64,000 nucleotides of DNA from contig NZ_JAHHIU010000079.1 in NCBI RefSeq assembly GCF_024539815.1, forward strand, positions 60,518-124,517, written 5' to 3'. The DNA is from Streptomyces hayashii (lineage in GTDB: Bacteria; Actinomycetota; Actinomycetes; Streptomycetales; Streptomycetaceae). A program made the position numbers and the translations under genes. This document shows, one piece after another, positions 43,535 to 53,103 of this stretch; within the stretch, counting starts at the first letter, position 1, and every line of letters begins with the position of its first letter. Below the pieces are notes generated by a model. The model saw only the letters and a program-made list of their open reading frames with translations. It did not search any database and was not told the origin of the DNA.

Positions 43535-45669
43535 CCATGCCCCTGAGTGACGAGGCGGTCGCGCCTTCACCCCACCGCCTTGCGGACGTCGTCGTCCTTC
43601 GCGCACGCCCGCTGTGGCACGGCATCGATCCGGTGTCGCTGTCACGGTTCGCGGACTGGACCTGGTCCCTGGCCGAGGCGCAGCCGGACCAGCACACTCA
43701 GCCCGTCATGCTGTACTGGTCAACGTTCCCGTCCGTCCTGGTGGACGACTTCAAGGTGTTCACCCTCGCGGTGCTCGACTGCCCCTATCCACCGCTCCTG
43801 AGCAGGATCACGGGACTGGACCGGGCCAGCGTCGCCACGGTGCTCCTGTGGTTCAAGCGCCTCCGCGTCTTCGCAACCTGGCTGCGGCATCGCGGCATTG
43901 CCCGGCTCCGGGACGTGACCGATCACGATCTGGACCGGTACCTCGACCACGTGCGGGCGATACAGGCCAGCACCAACACGCGCCGTCAGCTCCTGAACGC
44001 CGTGCGCGCCATCTGGGCATACGCGCCGCAACTGCCGTCAGAACACCGCATGTCCGTCACGGTGCCTTGGCAGGGCCGCTCCCCCGGGGAACTGACCGAG
44101 GACATCAAGACCGGCCGGGGCAACAAGACCCCGAGGATCGAAGCCGCCACCATGACCGCGCTGCTGGACTGGGCTCTGCGCATCGTCGAGGACATCGGGC
44201 CGGACGTCCGCGACGCGTGGCGAGAATTCCGGCAGCTGTACACGGGCACCCACCTCAGCCACCGCCGGTATGACGGGCTGCCACAGGCCGAGCGGATGAA
44301 GCTCTTCCTCCAGGCCGCGCAGGAAGAGGGCAGGGAGCTGCCTGGCGATCCGGAGCGCCCCGGAGCCATCGGCTTCAAGTACGTGGCTTGCCTCGTCGGG
44401 CTGCCCGCGCTGTCCGATTATCTGTCCGGAGCCTCCCGGTCGCTGGCCGAAGCTGCCGGGCTGCCGGTGGCCGAGGACTTCTTCATCGGTCGCATCACGG
44501 GACGGATCGACGGTCGTCCCTGGCGGGAGCGGCCGCTCACCGTGTCCGAACTCCCCGCCCTCGTCTGGGTGGTGACTGCGGCATGCTTCGTCATAGTGTC
44601 GTACTTGTCTGGTATGCGCCCTGGTGAGGTGGCCAATCTGCGTCGCGGCTGCCGGGCGGAGGATGTCGAGTCCGGGGAACTGCTGCTGCTCGGCCACCGG
44701 GGCAAGGGGTACGACCGCAACGCGGCGGAGACGCAGCGGCCACCGGCCCGTCCCTGGGCAGTCGTCAGCCCGGTGCATCAGGCCATCGCCCTGTTGGAGT
44801 CGCTGCACGAGACGGACCTGTTGTTCCCCACTCGACTGCCGGGCAGCGGCGGGCGCAAGAGCCGCGCGGGCGCGCGGACCTGGGACACCAAGAAGATCAA
44901 CACGGAGCTGAAGCGGTTGCAGGACTGGGTGAACTCCACTTTCACGTCCGCCAGCGGCACCGCTGCAGTACCGCCCGACCCGGTCAAGCATCTGCACGCC
45001 TCCCGGTTCCGCCGGACGCTCGCGTACTTCATTGTGCGCCGCCCCCGCGGCCTGATTGCCGCCGCGTTGCAGTACGGCCATCTCAAGACGAAAGTGACCT
45101 TGAATTATGCCGCGAACGACGACGACTCGTGGCTCGACGACGTCGCCGTGGAACGCCTGGAGATGGTCCTGGAGCAGTCCGAGGACGACTGGACCCGCCT
45201 GGAGGAGGAGCACGAGCACGTCAGCGGCCCGGCCGCCGCGGAGTACCGCGGCCGCACCGCCGGCGCCGCGGCGTTCCTCGGCCGTACCGTGCGGGCACAG
45301 GCCAGTGTGAGCCGTCTCCTGGCGCAGACGGACACCGACATCCACCACGGTGAAGCCATGACCTGCGTGCATCGGGCGGAAACCGCGGTATGCCGCAAGG
45401 AGAAGCTCCTGCTCGGGCTGCCCGCCGACGACGGACCCGATGAATCGCTCTGCCGCAGCACCTGCGTCAACCTCGCCTACACCGACCGGGACATCGCCGA
45501 GCACCGCACGCGCCTGCCCGTCCTGATGACGGAGGCACGCGATCCGATGACTCCGCGTCCGCGCCGGGACCGTGCCGCCGCACAGGCCGATCAGATCCGC
45601 GCGGTGATCGAACAACACGAGACGTCGCGGCCAGGAGAGGCACACGCGAAGGGCGGTCAGGCGGTATGA
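43531..45669 (+). CDS. Tyrosine recombinase 3 of element 2
   Basis: A 712-residue protein from ATG 43531, overlapping the previous stop. It has SYLSGMRPGEVANLRRG (Arg I), LHASRFRRTLAYFIVRR (H-x-x-R) and LQYGHLKTKVTLNYAA (His, Tyr), so it looks catalytically complete. The N-terminal helices (LLWFKRLRVFATWLRHRG) would bind the core site. Cysteines in MTCVHRAETAVCRK and CRSTCVNLAYTD again form a C-terminal cluster. The stop overlaps the helper gene (ATGA). Confidence 0.9.
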   Translation: MTMPLSDEAVAPSPHRLADVVVLRARPLWHGIDPVSLSRFADWTWSLAEAQPDQHTQPVMLYWSTFPSVLVDDFKVFTLAVLDCPYPPLLSRITGLDRASVATVLLWFKRLRVFATWLRHRGIARLRDVTDHDLDRYLDHVRAIQASTNTRRQLLNAVRAIWAYAPQLPSEHRMSVTVPWQGRSPGELTEDIKTGRGNKTPRIEAATMTALLDWALRIVEDIGPDVRDAWREFRQLYTGTHLSHRRYDGLPQAERMKLFLQAAQEEGRELPGDPERPGAIGFKYVACLVGLPALSDYLSGASRSLAEAAGLPVAEDFFIGRITGRIDGRPWRERPLTVSELPALVWVVTAACFVIVSYLSGMRPGEVANLRRGCRAEDVESGELLLLGHRGKGYDRNAAETQRPPARPWAVVSPVHQAIALLESLHETDLLFPTRLPGSGGRKSRAGARTWDTKKINTELKRLQDWVNSTFTSASGTAAVPPDPVKHLHASRFRRTLAYFIVRRPRGLIAAALQYGHLKTKVTLNYAANDDDSWLDDVAVERLEMVLEQSEDDWTRLEEEHEHVSGPAAAEYRGRTAGAAAFLGRTVRAQASVSRLLAQTDTDIHHGEAMTCVHRAETAVCRKEKLLLGLPADDGPDESLCRSTCVNLAYTDRDIAEHRTRLPVLMTEARDPMTPRPRRDRAAAQADQIRAVIEQHETSRPGEAHAKGGQAV

Positions 45670-46085
45670 CCCGCAGGAACAGAGACCGGGATGCGGAGCG
45701 CGAGGCGATACGAGCCGCCGCGACACGTCTCTTGGCCGGCACACCCTTTCGCTCGGCGGCCGGCAAACTCACGGGGACCGAGCTGATCGCCGAGTGCGGG
45801 CTGCGGCGCGACGTCGTCTACGGCGACCACAAGGACCTCGTGGACGACTTCAAGGCGCGGGCCAAGGCGCAGAACTTCACCCCGCAGGTCGCGCAGCGCA
45901 TGGCCGAGGCCAACGCCGCGTTGAGGGACACCCTGGCGAAGACCAAGGACGAACTCGCCGCGGAGCGAGGGCGGGTCCGCGCTCTTGTTCGTGCCACCGC
46001 CGAGCTGTCACTCGAGCTTGACCAAGCGCGCGAGGAACTCGCAGTGGCTCAGCACGTAACACGGTTGCCCGGCGCGCGGGGGTGA
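45666..46085 (+). CDS. Small helper protein of element 2 (TnpC/DUF6262-like)
   Basis: A 139-residue protein from ATG 45666. The N-terminal half contains a helix-turn-helix-like stretch (TGTELIAECGLRRDVVYGDH), and the C-terminal half is a coiled coil (LRDTLAKTKDELAAERGRVR). It occupies the same place as the helper of element 1 and completes the four-gene recombinase operon. Confidence 0.75.
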   Translation: MTRRNRDRDAEREAIRAAATRLLAGTPFRSAAGKLTGTELIAECGLRRDVVYGDHKDLVDDFKARAKAQNFTPQVAQRMAEANAALRDTLAKTKDELAAERGRVRALVRATAELSLELDQAREELAVAQHVTRLPGARG

Positions 46086-46126
46086 CAGCTCATGGTGTCG
46101 AGAGCATCGGTTCCGGGATGCAAGGT

Positions 46127-46283
46127 TCAGTCGCCGGCCGGGCGTCCGGCTTCGACGATGCCGTGGGTAGCCTCGCTGATTCTGCCCGCCGCGGCATCTG
46201 GATCGGGCTGTCCGGCGTCCAGCCAACCGACGACGGCCTCGATGGTGAACACGGGAATCACGCGTGCCGCCCAGTCCAACCAA
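46127..46283 (-). pseudogene. Possible TetR-type regulator, C-terminal remnant
   Basis: The minus strand frame ending TGA 46127 reads WLDWAARVIPVFTIEAVVGW and DAGQPDPDAAAGRISEATHG, which resembles the last helices of TetR-family regulators. Upstream the similarity continues in another frame, and no start is present. The assignment is tentative. Confidence 0.4.
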
Positions 46284-46419
46284 GGACCGGCGGGCTGGCA
46301 GGAGCGCGGCGAGGCTGTGCTGGGCGACCTCGGCCGAAGCCGGGGTGAGGGGCAGGAGTGCCGTACTCGGTCACGCACGCCGACCGGGCACGGCACCACC
46401 CACGGGTACAGGCAGGCGC

Positions 46420-48315
46420 TTACCTCGCTGCGGTCAGGTTTCCGGCACGTGCCTTGCGGCGGTGCAGGGCGAAGGCCGCGCCTGTGGCACCGGCCGTGAG
46501 GAGTCCGGCGGCGATGGCGATCGGCAGGGCCGGGGAGGAGGGGCTGCTGTCGGCAACGTTCTGGGCCTTGAGGTCCTGGGCGTAGGGCGGGTATGCGGCG
46601 TGGGTAGCGGCGGACGTGGCCGTCTGTGTGTAGTGCGGGATGCGCTTCACCGATTTGATGGAGCCGTCCGAGTTCAGCAGCACCTGCTTGTTGTTGGGGT
46701 GGCGGAAGTCGAACATGCCGGTCAGGCCGCCTGCCCGCTGGTCGAAGGAGGCGTCGCCGATGCGGCCGGTGTGCCAGTTGTTCTCGATGAACTTCGTGAT
46801 CGACGCCTGCTCGGTGGCGGTGTGGTCGACCTTGTTGACCTTGCTGTAGGGGGAGATGACCAGCAGCGGCTGCCGGGTGCCGGGGCCGCAGCGGTCTGCG
46901 TAGCCGCCCTTGGCGGTCGGGCCGGACTGGCAGGCGGCGCTGTCCAGGGCCTTGCCGTTGGAGCCGACGGTGGAGTCCTTGGAGCCGTTGAGGACCTTGG
47001 AGGTGACGTGGTCGTACCAGCCGTCGGAGTCGTCGTAGGCGACCACGACCGCGGTGGACTTCCACTCCGGCGACTGCTGTAGCGCGTTGATCTCCTTGAC
47101 GAGGAAATGCTGCTCGTCGGTCGGGTCGGAGTAGCCGGCGTGGCCGTCCTGGTACTCGCCGGCCTTGAGGAAGCTGACCGCCGGGAGGTTGCCGGCCTTG
47201 AGGGTGGCGTCGAAGTCGGTGAGGTCGTAGTTGTGGTTGGCCCGGCCGTTGTGCCCGATCTCGGCGATGTTCTTCGGCGCGAGGTGGTGCGGGTTGGCCG
47301 TCGACTTGTAGTAGGCGAACGGGTTGTGGTGGGGGCTGTAGTCCTCCACCGCGGCGCCGCCGACGTTGGTGTGGGTGGTGCCGGCGCACTTGGCGTAGTC
47401 GCCGCTCGTGCCGTTCCATGCGGTGCTGGGCCGGAAGCCGCCCTGGAACCAACCCCAGCTCACACTCTTGGAGTTGAGGAGGTCGCCGATGTTCTTGCCC
47501 TGCATGGACGCGAGTGCGCTGGTGGCGGTGTGGTCCTTGTCGGCGCAGTCGTCGAAGGCCGGGTCGGGGTCGTTGATGACCGTGCCGACGCCCTTGGCGT
47601 TGGGGGAGATGACGGCGTACGAGTCGGGCGTGGAGGTCTGCTTCGGGTTCTCGGTGCCGGAGGCCGGGTCGACGGAGACCACACCGTGGGTCTGACCGGC
47701 GACCAGGTTCAGCGCGCCGGGCGTGGAGGGGCCGTAGACCGAGCTGAACGACTTGTCGTTGAGGGCGTACTGCTGGGCGTAGTTCCACAGGCCGGTGACG
47801 GTGTTGCCGTCGTAGTAGTCCATCACCAGGCCGGGCTCGCCGAACAGTCCGGTGCACTTGCTGACTTCGGTGTTCTCGACGTACTTGTCGGCCTTGCCGT
47901 TGTCGGCCGCGTACTGCTCGGGGCCGTAGGAGTGGTTCTGGTCGCAGGTCATGGCCTGCGAACTGGCCAGTCGCTTGGGTGCGTACAGGTTCGGGTTCTT
48001 GGTCAGCAGCCCGGAGTTGAGCAGGTTGTTCGCCTTCGGGGTGTGCGCCGCGGCCTTGAACGTTGTGCCGTCGGTGTTCGCGGCCTTGGGGTAGGTGGCG
48101 AAGTAGTGGTCGAACGAGACGTTCTCGTCGTAGATCACCACCACGTGCTTGATCGGCGTCGCGGTGTGCGTGGCCGAGTGGCCGTGGCCGCCATGCGCCG
48201 AGGCGGCGAAGGCGGGGACGGTGCCGCCCGCGGTCGCCAGGGCGGCGGCGCCGAGCAGGGCGCCCACGCGGGCCAGCCGGCCTCGCGCGCCTGGGGTTGT
48301 ACGTGTGCCGATCAT
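46420..48315 (-). CDS. Secreted, membrane-anchored phosphoesterase (acid phosphatase/phospholipase C family)
   Basis: A 631-residue protein from ATG 48315. A signal peptide ends near AFAASAHG. The mature start, KHVVVIYDENVSFDHYFATY, is the metal-binding N-terminus of the phosphoesterase (AcpA/PLC) family, with later NYDLTDFDATLKAGNLPAVS, VVVAYDDSDGWYDHV and PLLVISPYSKVNKVDHT supplying Asp and His ligands. A C-terminal transmembrane helix with arginines (AFALHRRKARAG) anchors it. It likely releases phosphate from extracellular lipids or esters. It lies downstream of efeB on the same strand after 196 bases containing phased direct repeats. Confidence 0.85.
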   Translation of the reverse strand: MIGTRTTPGARGRLARVGALLGAAALATAGGTVPAFAASAHGGHGHSATHTATPIKHVVVIYDENVSFDHYFATYPKAANTDGTTFKAAAHTPKANNLLNSGLLTKNPNLYAPKRLASSQAMTCDQNHSYGPEQYAADNGKADKYVENTEVSKCTGLFGEPGLVMDYYDGNTVTGLWNYAQQYALNDKSFSSVYGPSTPGALNLVAGQTHGVVSVDPASGTENPKQTSTPDSYAVISPNAKGVGTVINDPDPAFDDCADKDHTATSALASMQGKNIGDLLNSKSVSWGWFQGGFRPSTAWNGTSGDYAKCAGTTHTNVGGAAVEDYSPHHNPFAYYKSTANPHHLAPKNIAEIGHNGRANHNYDLTDFDATLKAGNLPAVSFLKAGEYQDGHAGYSDPTDEQHFLVKEINALQQSPEWKSTAVVVAYDDSDGWYDHVTSKVLNGSKDSTVGSNGKALDSAACQSGPTAKGGYADRCGPGTRQPLLVISPYSKVNKVDHTATEQASITKFIENNWHTGRIGDASFDQRAGGLTGMFDFRHPNNKQVLLNSDGSIKSVKRIPHYTQTATSAATHAAYPPYAQDLKAQNVADSSPSSPALPIAIAAGLLTAGATGAAFALHRRKARAGNLTAAR

Positions 48316-48435
48316 GCTGTCTCGCCTTCCGGGGAGCTCAGAGTTGTCGCTGGGGTGGCATCCACGGCCGTGCAGGAGACGGCAGGATCCCCGGCCATGC
48401 TGGGCGCCGGGCAAGACGGGTGAGCGAACGCCAGG

Positions 48436-48473
48436 TCAGGAAAGACCCATGGTCTTTCAGGAAACTCCCATGG
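48436..48473. promoter_or_regulatory. Phased direct repeats upstream of the phosphoesterase gene
   Basis: TCAGGAAAGACCCATGG (48436-48452) and TCAGGAAACTCCCATGG (48457-48473) match at 15 of 17 positions with a 21-base period, two helical turns, a common operator layout. The first unit together with the following bases also forms a perfect hairpin (GAAAGACC/GGTCTTTC). They lie 120-160 bases before the phosphoesterase start. A phosphate-responsive operator is a possibility, but the units do not match the remembered PHO box. Confidence 0.5.
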
Positions 48474-48511
48474 ACTTTTAACCGGTTCTTGACCGGTATT
48501 GGCGGGCAGTA

Positions 48512-49726
48512 TCAGGCCAGCAAGGTGCGTCCCAGCCAGTCGGAGACATCCCGCGTTCCCGGCAGGGCGAAGAAGTAGCCGCCGCCGAAGGGGGTGATGT
48601 AGTCGACCAGTGGCTCGCCTGCCAGTCGCTTCTGCACGGTCTCGAACTGCCGGGCCAGATCCTGCTGGTAGCTGCAGAACAGCAGGCCCATGTCGAGGTT
48701 GCCGTTGGAGTCCAGGCCGCGGTCGTAGTTGTAGCCGCGGCGCAGGATGCGCTGGTCGTCGGTCGTGGCGGTGCGCGGGTTGGCCAGCCGGATGTGGCTG
48801 TCCAGCGGGATGATGTCGCCCTTGGGGTCCTGGGCGTACTGGGGGGTGTCCTTCTCGTGGCGTCCGTCCAGGGGCGCACCGGTATCGCGGGCGCGGCCGA
48901 ACATCCGCTCCTGCTCGGTGAGAGAGACCCGGTCCCAGAACTCCACCAGCATGCGGATCAGCCGTACGACCTGATAGCTGCCACCGGTCACCCAGTCCGG
49001 CTCGCCGCTGCCCGGGCCCACCCACACCAGGCGGTCCATCTCACGGGAGTCGGCGACAGCGGGGTTGGCAGTGCCGTCCTTGAAGCCCAGGTGGTTGCGC
49101 GGGGTGCCGGAGGGGCGCGGCGGGCTGACGAAGCCGTCCATCCGCCAGCGCGCCTGCATGCCGCCGCGGGTGTGCCGGGTGATGTCCCGCAGGGCGTGCA
49201 GCACGGTGTCGGGGCTGTCGGCGCAGAACTGCACGCTCAGGTCGCCGTGGCACCAGGCGTCGTCCAGGTCGTCGTCGGGGAAGGTGGGCATCGCGGTGAG
49301 GCGGTGGGGTTTGCGGCTCGTGAGGCCGTAGCGGTCGTCGAAGAGGGAGGCACCGACCCCGACGGTGACGGTCAGCCGGTCGGCCGGAATGTCCGTGCCC
49401 AGGGTGCCGGAGTCTGAGGGCGGGGCGGTGATGCCGAGCGCCTCCGGGCTACCGCCGGTGGTCAGGAAGCGGGCCCGGTCGGTGAGCGTGCGCAGCAGGT
49501 CGACCAGTTCGCCGCGGTTGACGGCGGTGGTGTCGAAGGACACGAACGCGGTGGCGCGCTGGGCCGGGGTGGTGATGCCGGCCTGGTGGCGGCCGTGGAA
49601 GGGGACACTCGCGCTCTCCCCGGACTGTTCGGCGGCGGTGGCGGCGCCGTGGTCGGCGGCGACGAGTCCGGTGCCGGCCACGGCCGCCGCGCCCGCCAGG
49701 AAGCCTCTGCGGCCTACGGTGTTCAC
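48512..49726 (-). CDS. efeB: EfeB, haem deferrochelatase/Dyp-type peroxidase
   Basis: A 404-residue protein from GTG 49726, overlapping the efeO stop (GTGA). The N-terminus [14 protein letters not shown] is a twin-arginine signal. Dyp-peroxidase hallmarks are [13 protein letters not shown] (the G-x-x-D-G distal Asp motif), the proximal His in [12 protein letters not shown], and [20 protein letters not shown]. In EfeUOB systems EfeB oxidises ferrous iron or handles haem for uptake. The iron permease EfeU is not encoded in this window. It is exported folded and is likely to work with EfeO at the membrane surface. Confidence 0.9.
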   Translation of the reverse strand: MNTVGRRGFLAGAAAVAGTGLVAADHGAATAAEQSGESASVPFHGRHQAGITTPAQRATAFVSFDTTAVNRGELVDLLRTLTDRARFLTTGGSPEALGITAPPSDSGTLGTDIPADRLTVTVGVGASLFDDRYGLTSRKPHRLTAMPTFPDDDLDDAWCHGDLSVQFCADSPDTVLHALRDITRHTRGGMQARWRMDGFVSPPRPSGTPRNHLGFKDGTANPAVADSREMDRLVWVGPGSGEPDWVTGGSYQVVRLIRMLVEFWDRVSLTEQERMFGRARDTGAPLDGRHEKDTPQYAQDPKGDIIPLDSHIRLANPRTATTDDQRILRRGYNYDRGLDSNGNLDMGLLFCSYQQDLARQFETVQKRLAGEPLVDYITPFGGGYFFALPGTRDVSDWLGRTLLA

Positions 49727-50979
49727 GCGGTCCTCCGTACGTCGGTGAGGGCGGCCACGTCCGCCAGCCGCTCGGCCAGTTCGCTCAGGTCCGCGTTGAC
49801 CTTCTCCCGCTGGGTGCGGGTGAGGTCGGCCAGTGGCTTCCAGCGGCCGTCGTGGTCGAAGGCGTCGAGGGTGTGCTGGGCGCGGTCCATCCAGGAGTCG
49901 AGCCCTGGAAGGCCGGTGTCGCGGGTCTTCAGCAGCGGGCGCAGAAAGCCGAGCAGGACACGGGTGCCGTCGAGGTTGGCACGGGCGGTGGCCAGGCTGG
50001 TGCCGCTGCCGTAATCGGTGCGGGCGGTCAGCTCGAACTGCACGGTGTTCTCCACGATTTCGTGCGCGCGCAGGCCGACGTCGGCCGGGTCCATCCGCTG
50101 CGCGGGCCAGCTGTCACGCAACGCCTCGACGGCTTTGGCGAGCCGGCCGGCCGGTCCGCGCAGGCTGCTCGCCGACTCGCCGTGCCACAGGCCGTACTCC
50201 AAGCGGTGGAAGCCGGCGAAGTCCTTGTCGTGCACCTCGCCGGGCAGCCCGGCCGTGGTCCCGTTGATTGCCGCGTCGGCGTCACCGAACGTGCCGTAGG
50301 CGGCGCCCATCCGCTCGTACACGAGGTGTGCGGGCAGCCAGGCGGCACGGGCGGCGGCGAGATCACCGCGGTCGACGGCGGCGCGCAGCGCGTCGGTCTT
50401 GTTCGCCAGCTCGATGGTGCGGTTCTGGATCCACTTCTGGTAGGCCAGCGTGGGCGGGATGAGGTCCTGCTGGGAGACGGGGACGGCGGCCGGGCCGCTC
50501 TTCACCGTGCCGCCTCCGGTGATCCGCACGGTGGGGCCGGTGACGGCGTCCGCGTCGTCGGGCAGGCACTTGAAGGCGTACGAGCCGTTGCCGAGGGTCA
50601 CCGGCATCGGGCGGACGGTGCCCGGGGCGAGCCCTTCGACCTCGCCGTAGACCGCGCCCGTCCTCGGGTCGGTCAGATACACCTCGGCCGCCGCGCCGGA
50701 GGTGTTCCTCAGGTCGAACACCTGCTGCCCGGGCTCCGGGTCGGTCCAGCCGCGCCCGCAGCCCGAGGGAGTGACCTCGACGGTGGTGTGCCGCAGGCCG
50801 TCGGCCGGGGTCGGCTTGTGGGCGCTCCTGCTGGGGCCTCCGGCCGCGAGCAGACCGGCCGTCACGGCCGCCGCGGCTGCCAGAGCGCCGCCCGCGAGCA
50901 GCGCAGTGCGCCGCAGGGCGGAGTTGCGGGGTGCAGGTGGTACGGGGCCGGCTTCGGTGTCGAGGGCGGCTTCGGGCAT
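49723..50979 (-). CDS. efeO: EfeO, iron-binding component with cupredoxin and imelysin-like domains
   Basis: A 418-residue protein from ATG 50979 with GGAGG eight bases upstream. An N-terminal membrane anchor or signal ([20 protein letters not shown]) precedes a cupredoxin-like beta domain ([20 protein letters not shown]) and a helical M75/imelysin-like domain with the conserved H-x-x-E in [15 protein letters not shown]. EfeO binds ferrous or ferric iron and passes it to EfeU with EfeB. The gene overlaps efeB. A permease gene is missing, so either a chromosomal EfeU is used or the pair has another role. Confidence 0.9.
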   Translation of the reverse strand: MPEAALDTEAGPVPPAPRNSALRRTALLAGGALAAAAAVTAGLLAAGGPSRSAHKPTPADGLRHTTVEVTPSGCGRGWTDPEPGQQVFDLRNTSGAAAEVYLTDPRTGAVYGEVEGLAPGTVRPMPVTLGNGSYAFKCLPDDADAVTGPTVRITGGGTVKSGPAAVPVSQQDLIPPTLAYQKWIQNRTIELANKTDALRAAVDRGDLAAARAAWLPAHLVYERMGAAYGTFGDADAAINGTTAGLPGEVHDKDFAGFHRLEYGLWHGESASSLRGPAGRLAKAVEALRDSWPAQRMDPADVGLRAHEIVENTVQFELTARTDYGSGTSLATARANLDGTRVLLGFLRPLLKTRDTGLPGLDSWMDRAQHTLDAFDHDGRWKPLADLTRTQREKVNADLSELAERLADVAALTDVRRTA

Positions 50980-51257
50980 GCCGGGCCTCCGGGGAGTCGT
51001 ACGAATTTGCGGCGGCGCAGATGAGCCTAAGCGGGCCGAACCGGCCACAACCGCGTTCCTGACCAGGTCCTGACCAGAGGAAAAGCCAGAATTCGTCCGC
51101 AGTTCATCCAGCCATCTGGCGGCGCCACGACCGGTGAGGCTTCGACAGTACGGCGATAACCATAGGGCCCTAGGGGTTGAAAGTATCGGGCGAGTGGGGC
51201 AGGGTGTGGATAGTTGAAGGGCAAGGCGCCCGGACTATCGATCTATCGGGGGGATTC

Positions 51258-52004
51258 ATGATCCACATCACGCTCGGGGCGATGCGCTACGTCAGTCCGA
51301 AGGAGGACCAACTGGGCCGCGACCATGTCGGCTGGGACCCGAACATGGACGACGAGGCCCTGTTCCGCGCCAACCGGGGATGCTGGGTTCTTGGTGAACG
51401 CGCCGACCGGGAGCAGTACGCCCTGCTGTCCGCGCAGGGCGTCGTGCGCCAGGCGATCGAGATCGACCGCCTGGTCGCGGTGTCCGGCGGTCGCCGGGCG
51501 ATCGAGGGCCGGTTCCTTGAGGCCGGGCACCCGGTCCACGACGCGTACGTCGGAAAGCCCCAGCCCATCGAGCCGGTCCGCAACCCGGTGACGTACTTCG
51601 AGTCCCCGCACGCGGCACGGACGTGCGGCTGCGGCTGCGGCGCGCCGGTCACCCTCGGCTGGTTCCTGACCGGGCACGACCAGAAGGCCCTGCACGACCG
51701 CGTCGCAAAGATCGGCACGGTCCGTGAGTTCATCGACTGGTTCGACCGCGTCTACGCCGAGGACGCCCGGACCATGTCGTCCATGATCACCTCCGTCACC
51801 GCGCACACGAACGACAAGAACGTGTGCAGCGCGCACGGCGCCGCGGCGAAGTGCGCACCCCTGATCGCCGACGTGGTGCTCAGCGACGCGGGCAGCGACC
51901 ACGTGGAATGGGCCGTCTGTTCCCGCTGGCTCCGGGAGAACCCCGACGCGACGGCCTGGCTGGAAAGTCATCCGGAAGCCGCAGCACTCTTGAACGCCTC
52001 CTGA
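51258..52004 (+). CDS. Hypothetical protein with cysteine cluster
   Basis: A 248-residue protein from ATG 51258, preceded by GGGGGGA. The first ~110 residues (LFRANRGCWVLGERADREQY, EGRFLEAGHPVHDAYVGKPQ) form a beta-rich domain. TCGCGCGAPVTLGWFLTGHD is a compact Cys/His cluster likely to bind zinc, and a helix (FIDWFDRVYAEDARTM) follows. Further cysteines are in NVCSAHGAAAKCAP. I do not recognise the family; similar proteins sit in variable Streptomyces regions. It converges with the ATPase gene. Confidence 0.6.
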   Translation: MIHITLGAMRYVSPKEDQLGRDHVGWDPNMDDEALFRANRGCWVLGERADREQYALLSAQGVVRQAIEIDRLVAVSGGRRAIEGRFLEAGHPVHDAYVGKPQPIEPVRNPVTYFESPHAARTCGCGCGAPVTLGWFLTGHDQKALHDRVAKIGTVREFIDWFDRVYAEDARTMSSMITSVTAHTNDKNVCSAHGAAAKCAPLIADVVLSDAGSDHVEWAVCSRWLRENPDATAWLESHPEAAALLNAS

Positions 52005-52111
52005 TCCCCTTCAGGGCCGCTTTCGCAAACGCCTCATCCAGCACCTGCCGCCTGGGCCGCGATCACCGCGACGGCATGCCGTCTCGCCCGCCGGCGGCCA
52101 GGTCGACCCGG

Positions 52112-52573
52112 TCAGATCAGGCGGCCGACCGGATTCCCGCCCGGATCGTCGGCCAGCACGATCGCGGCCTTCACACGTTTGCCCACCGGTTCGCGCCGTA
52201 CCTCGAAGCTGCGGCAGACCGCCATCGCGATCTCCAGGCCGTGCTGTCCGACGCGCCCCGGATCGGCCGGGCAGGCCGCCGGCAGCGTCGGGTCGCTGTC
52301 CCACACGCTGATCTCCACGGCACCGTGGACAACCTCCAGGTCCAGCAGGCACGGTCCGGGCGCGTACTTATAGGCGTTGGTCACGAGCTCGCTGACCACC
52401 AGTTCGACCATGCCCATCGCACGCTCCGACACAGGGAGCCCGTGAACGGCCTGCACCTCGGTCATGAACCGACGGGCAGCGTGCCGGGCGGCAGCAATTG
52501 GTTCGTTGCCGTCCAAAGCCACAGCGGACAAGATCGGGCGGTCCGTCAACGGCTGAAACTCGTCTTCGTGCAT
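52112..52573 (-). CDS. RsbW-like anti-sigma/serine kinase ATPase domain protein
   Basis: A 153-residue protein from ATG 52573. GHKL ATPase boxes are VELVVSELVTNAYKYAPG (N box), VWDSDPTLP (G1) and GRVGQHGLEIAMAVC (G2). The size and single domain match the RsbW/SpoIIAB-like regulators abundant in Streptomyces, which phosphorylate anti-anti-sigma factors or bind sigma factors. G1 lacks the usual DxGxG pattern, so kinase activity is uncertain. No partner antagonist is next to it. Confidence 0.8.
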   Translation of the reverse strand: MHEDEFQPLTDRPILSAVALDGNEPIAAARHAARRFMTEVQAVHGLPVSERAMGMVELVVSELVTNAYKYAPGPCLLDLEVVHGAVEISVWDSDPTLPAACPADPGRVGQHGLEIAMAVCRSFEVRREPVGKRVKAAIVLADDPGGNPVGRLI

Positions 52574-53103
52574 GCCTGAGTCACACCGCCACCCTTGTCC
52601 TGAGCAACAACGACGCCCTAATGCCCCCGAAACAACGCCATATGCGACTCGGCACGCGTGATGCGAGTGTGCGCGTGCATCCTGGAGCTGCCGCTTCACC
52701 CGCGGAGGGCACCATCAGGCGCCCCCGGTTGTCCGGTTGTGGCCCGCGCGCTGGGTGGATTCTCCGTGCCTGGCGGCCGGCAGCGGCGAGGAGTCTCATC
52801 GCCGCGCCGCAGCGCGATGGCTGCCCGAACCGGCACACCTCGCAGGGCACCGCCGCGCTCCGGTCCTCCGTCCGGGATCAACATTCCCAGGTCGGCTTCG
52901 GCCCCGCTGCCACCAGCGCGATCTGCTCCGGCCGACGGGGCGCACCGTCAGCTTGGCCCAGCCGGCGCCCGGCCACGAGCCGGAGTCGCTCGCGTTCTCC
53001 GACGGCCGGCCCCACGAGCTGGGTGCGTGGTTCTCGATGCCTTCGGCGCGGCTGCGGCCGACACGGCCGAGCCGCCAGGGGTGCGGCTTGCCGTGTTCCC
53101 GCT
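52574..53103. other. Long gap without convincing gene
   Basis: About 530 bases between two minus-strand genes. Several long open frames cross it on both strands, as expected at this GC content, but none has a ribosome site with a conserved protein pattern. A plus-strand stretch around 52965-53045 (GHEPESLAFSDGRPHELGAW) looks protein-like and may be a decayed fragment; I cannot assign it. Confidence 0.4.

Noticed and set aside
46127..47857. 576-residue minus-strand open frame
   Set aside because: It overlaps the phosphoesterase gene in another frame, with arginine/proline-rich composition typical of a shadow. Only its last ~50 codons resemble a TetR tail and those are reported separately.
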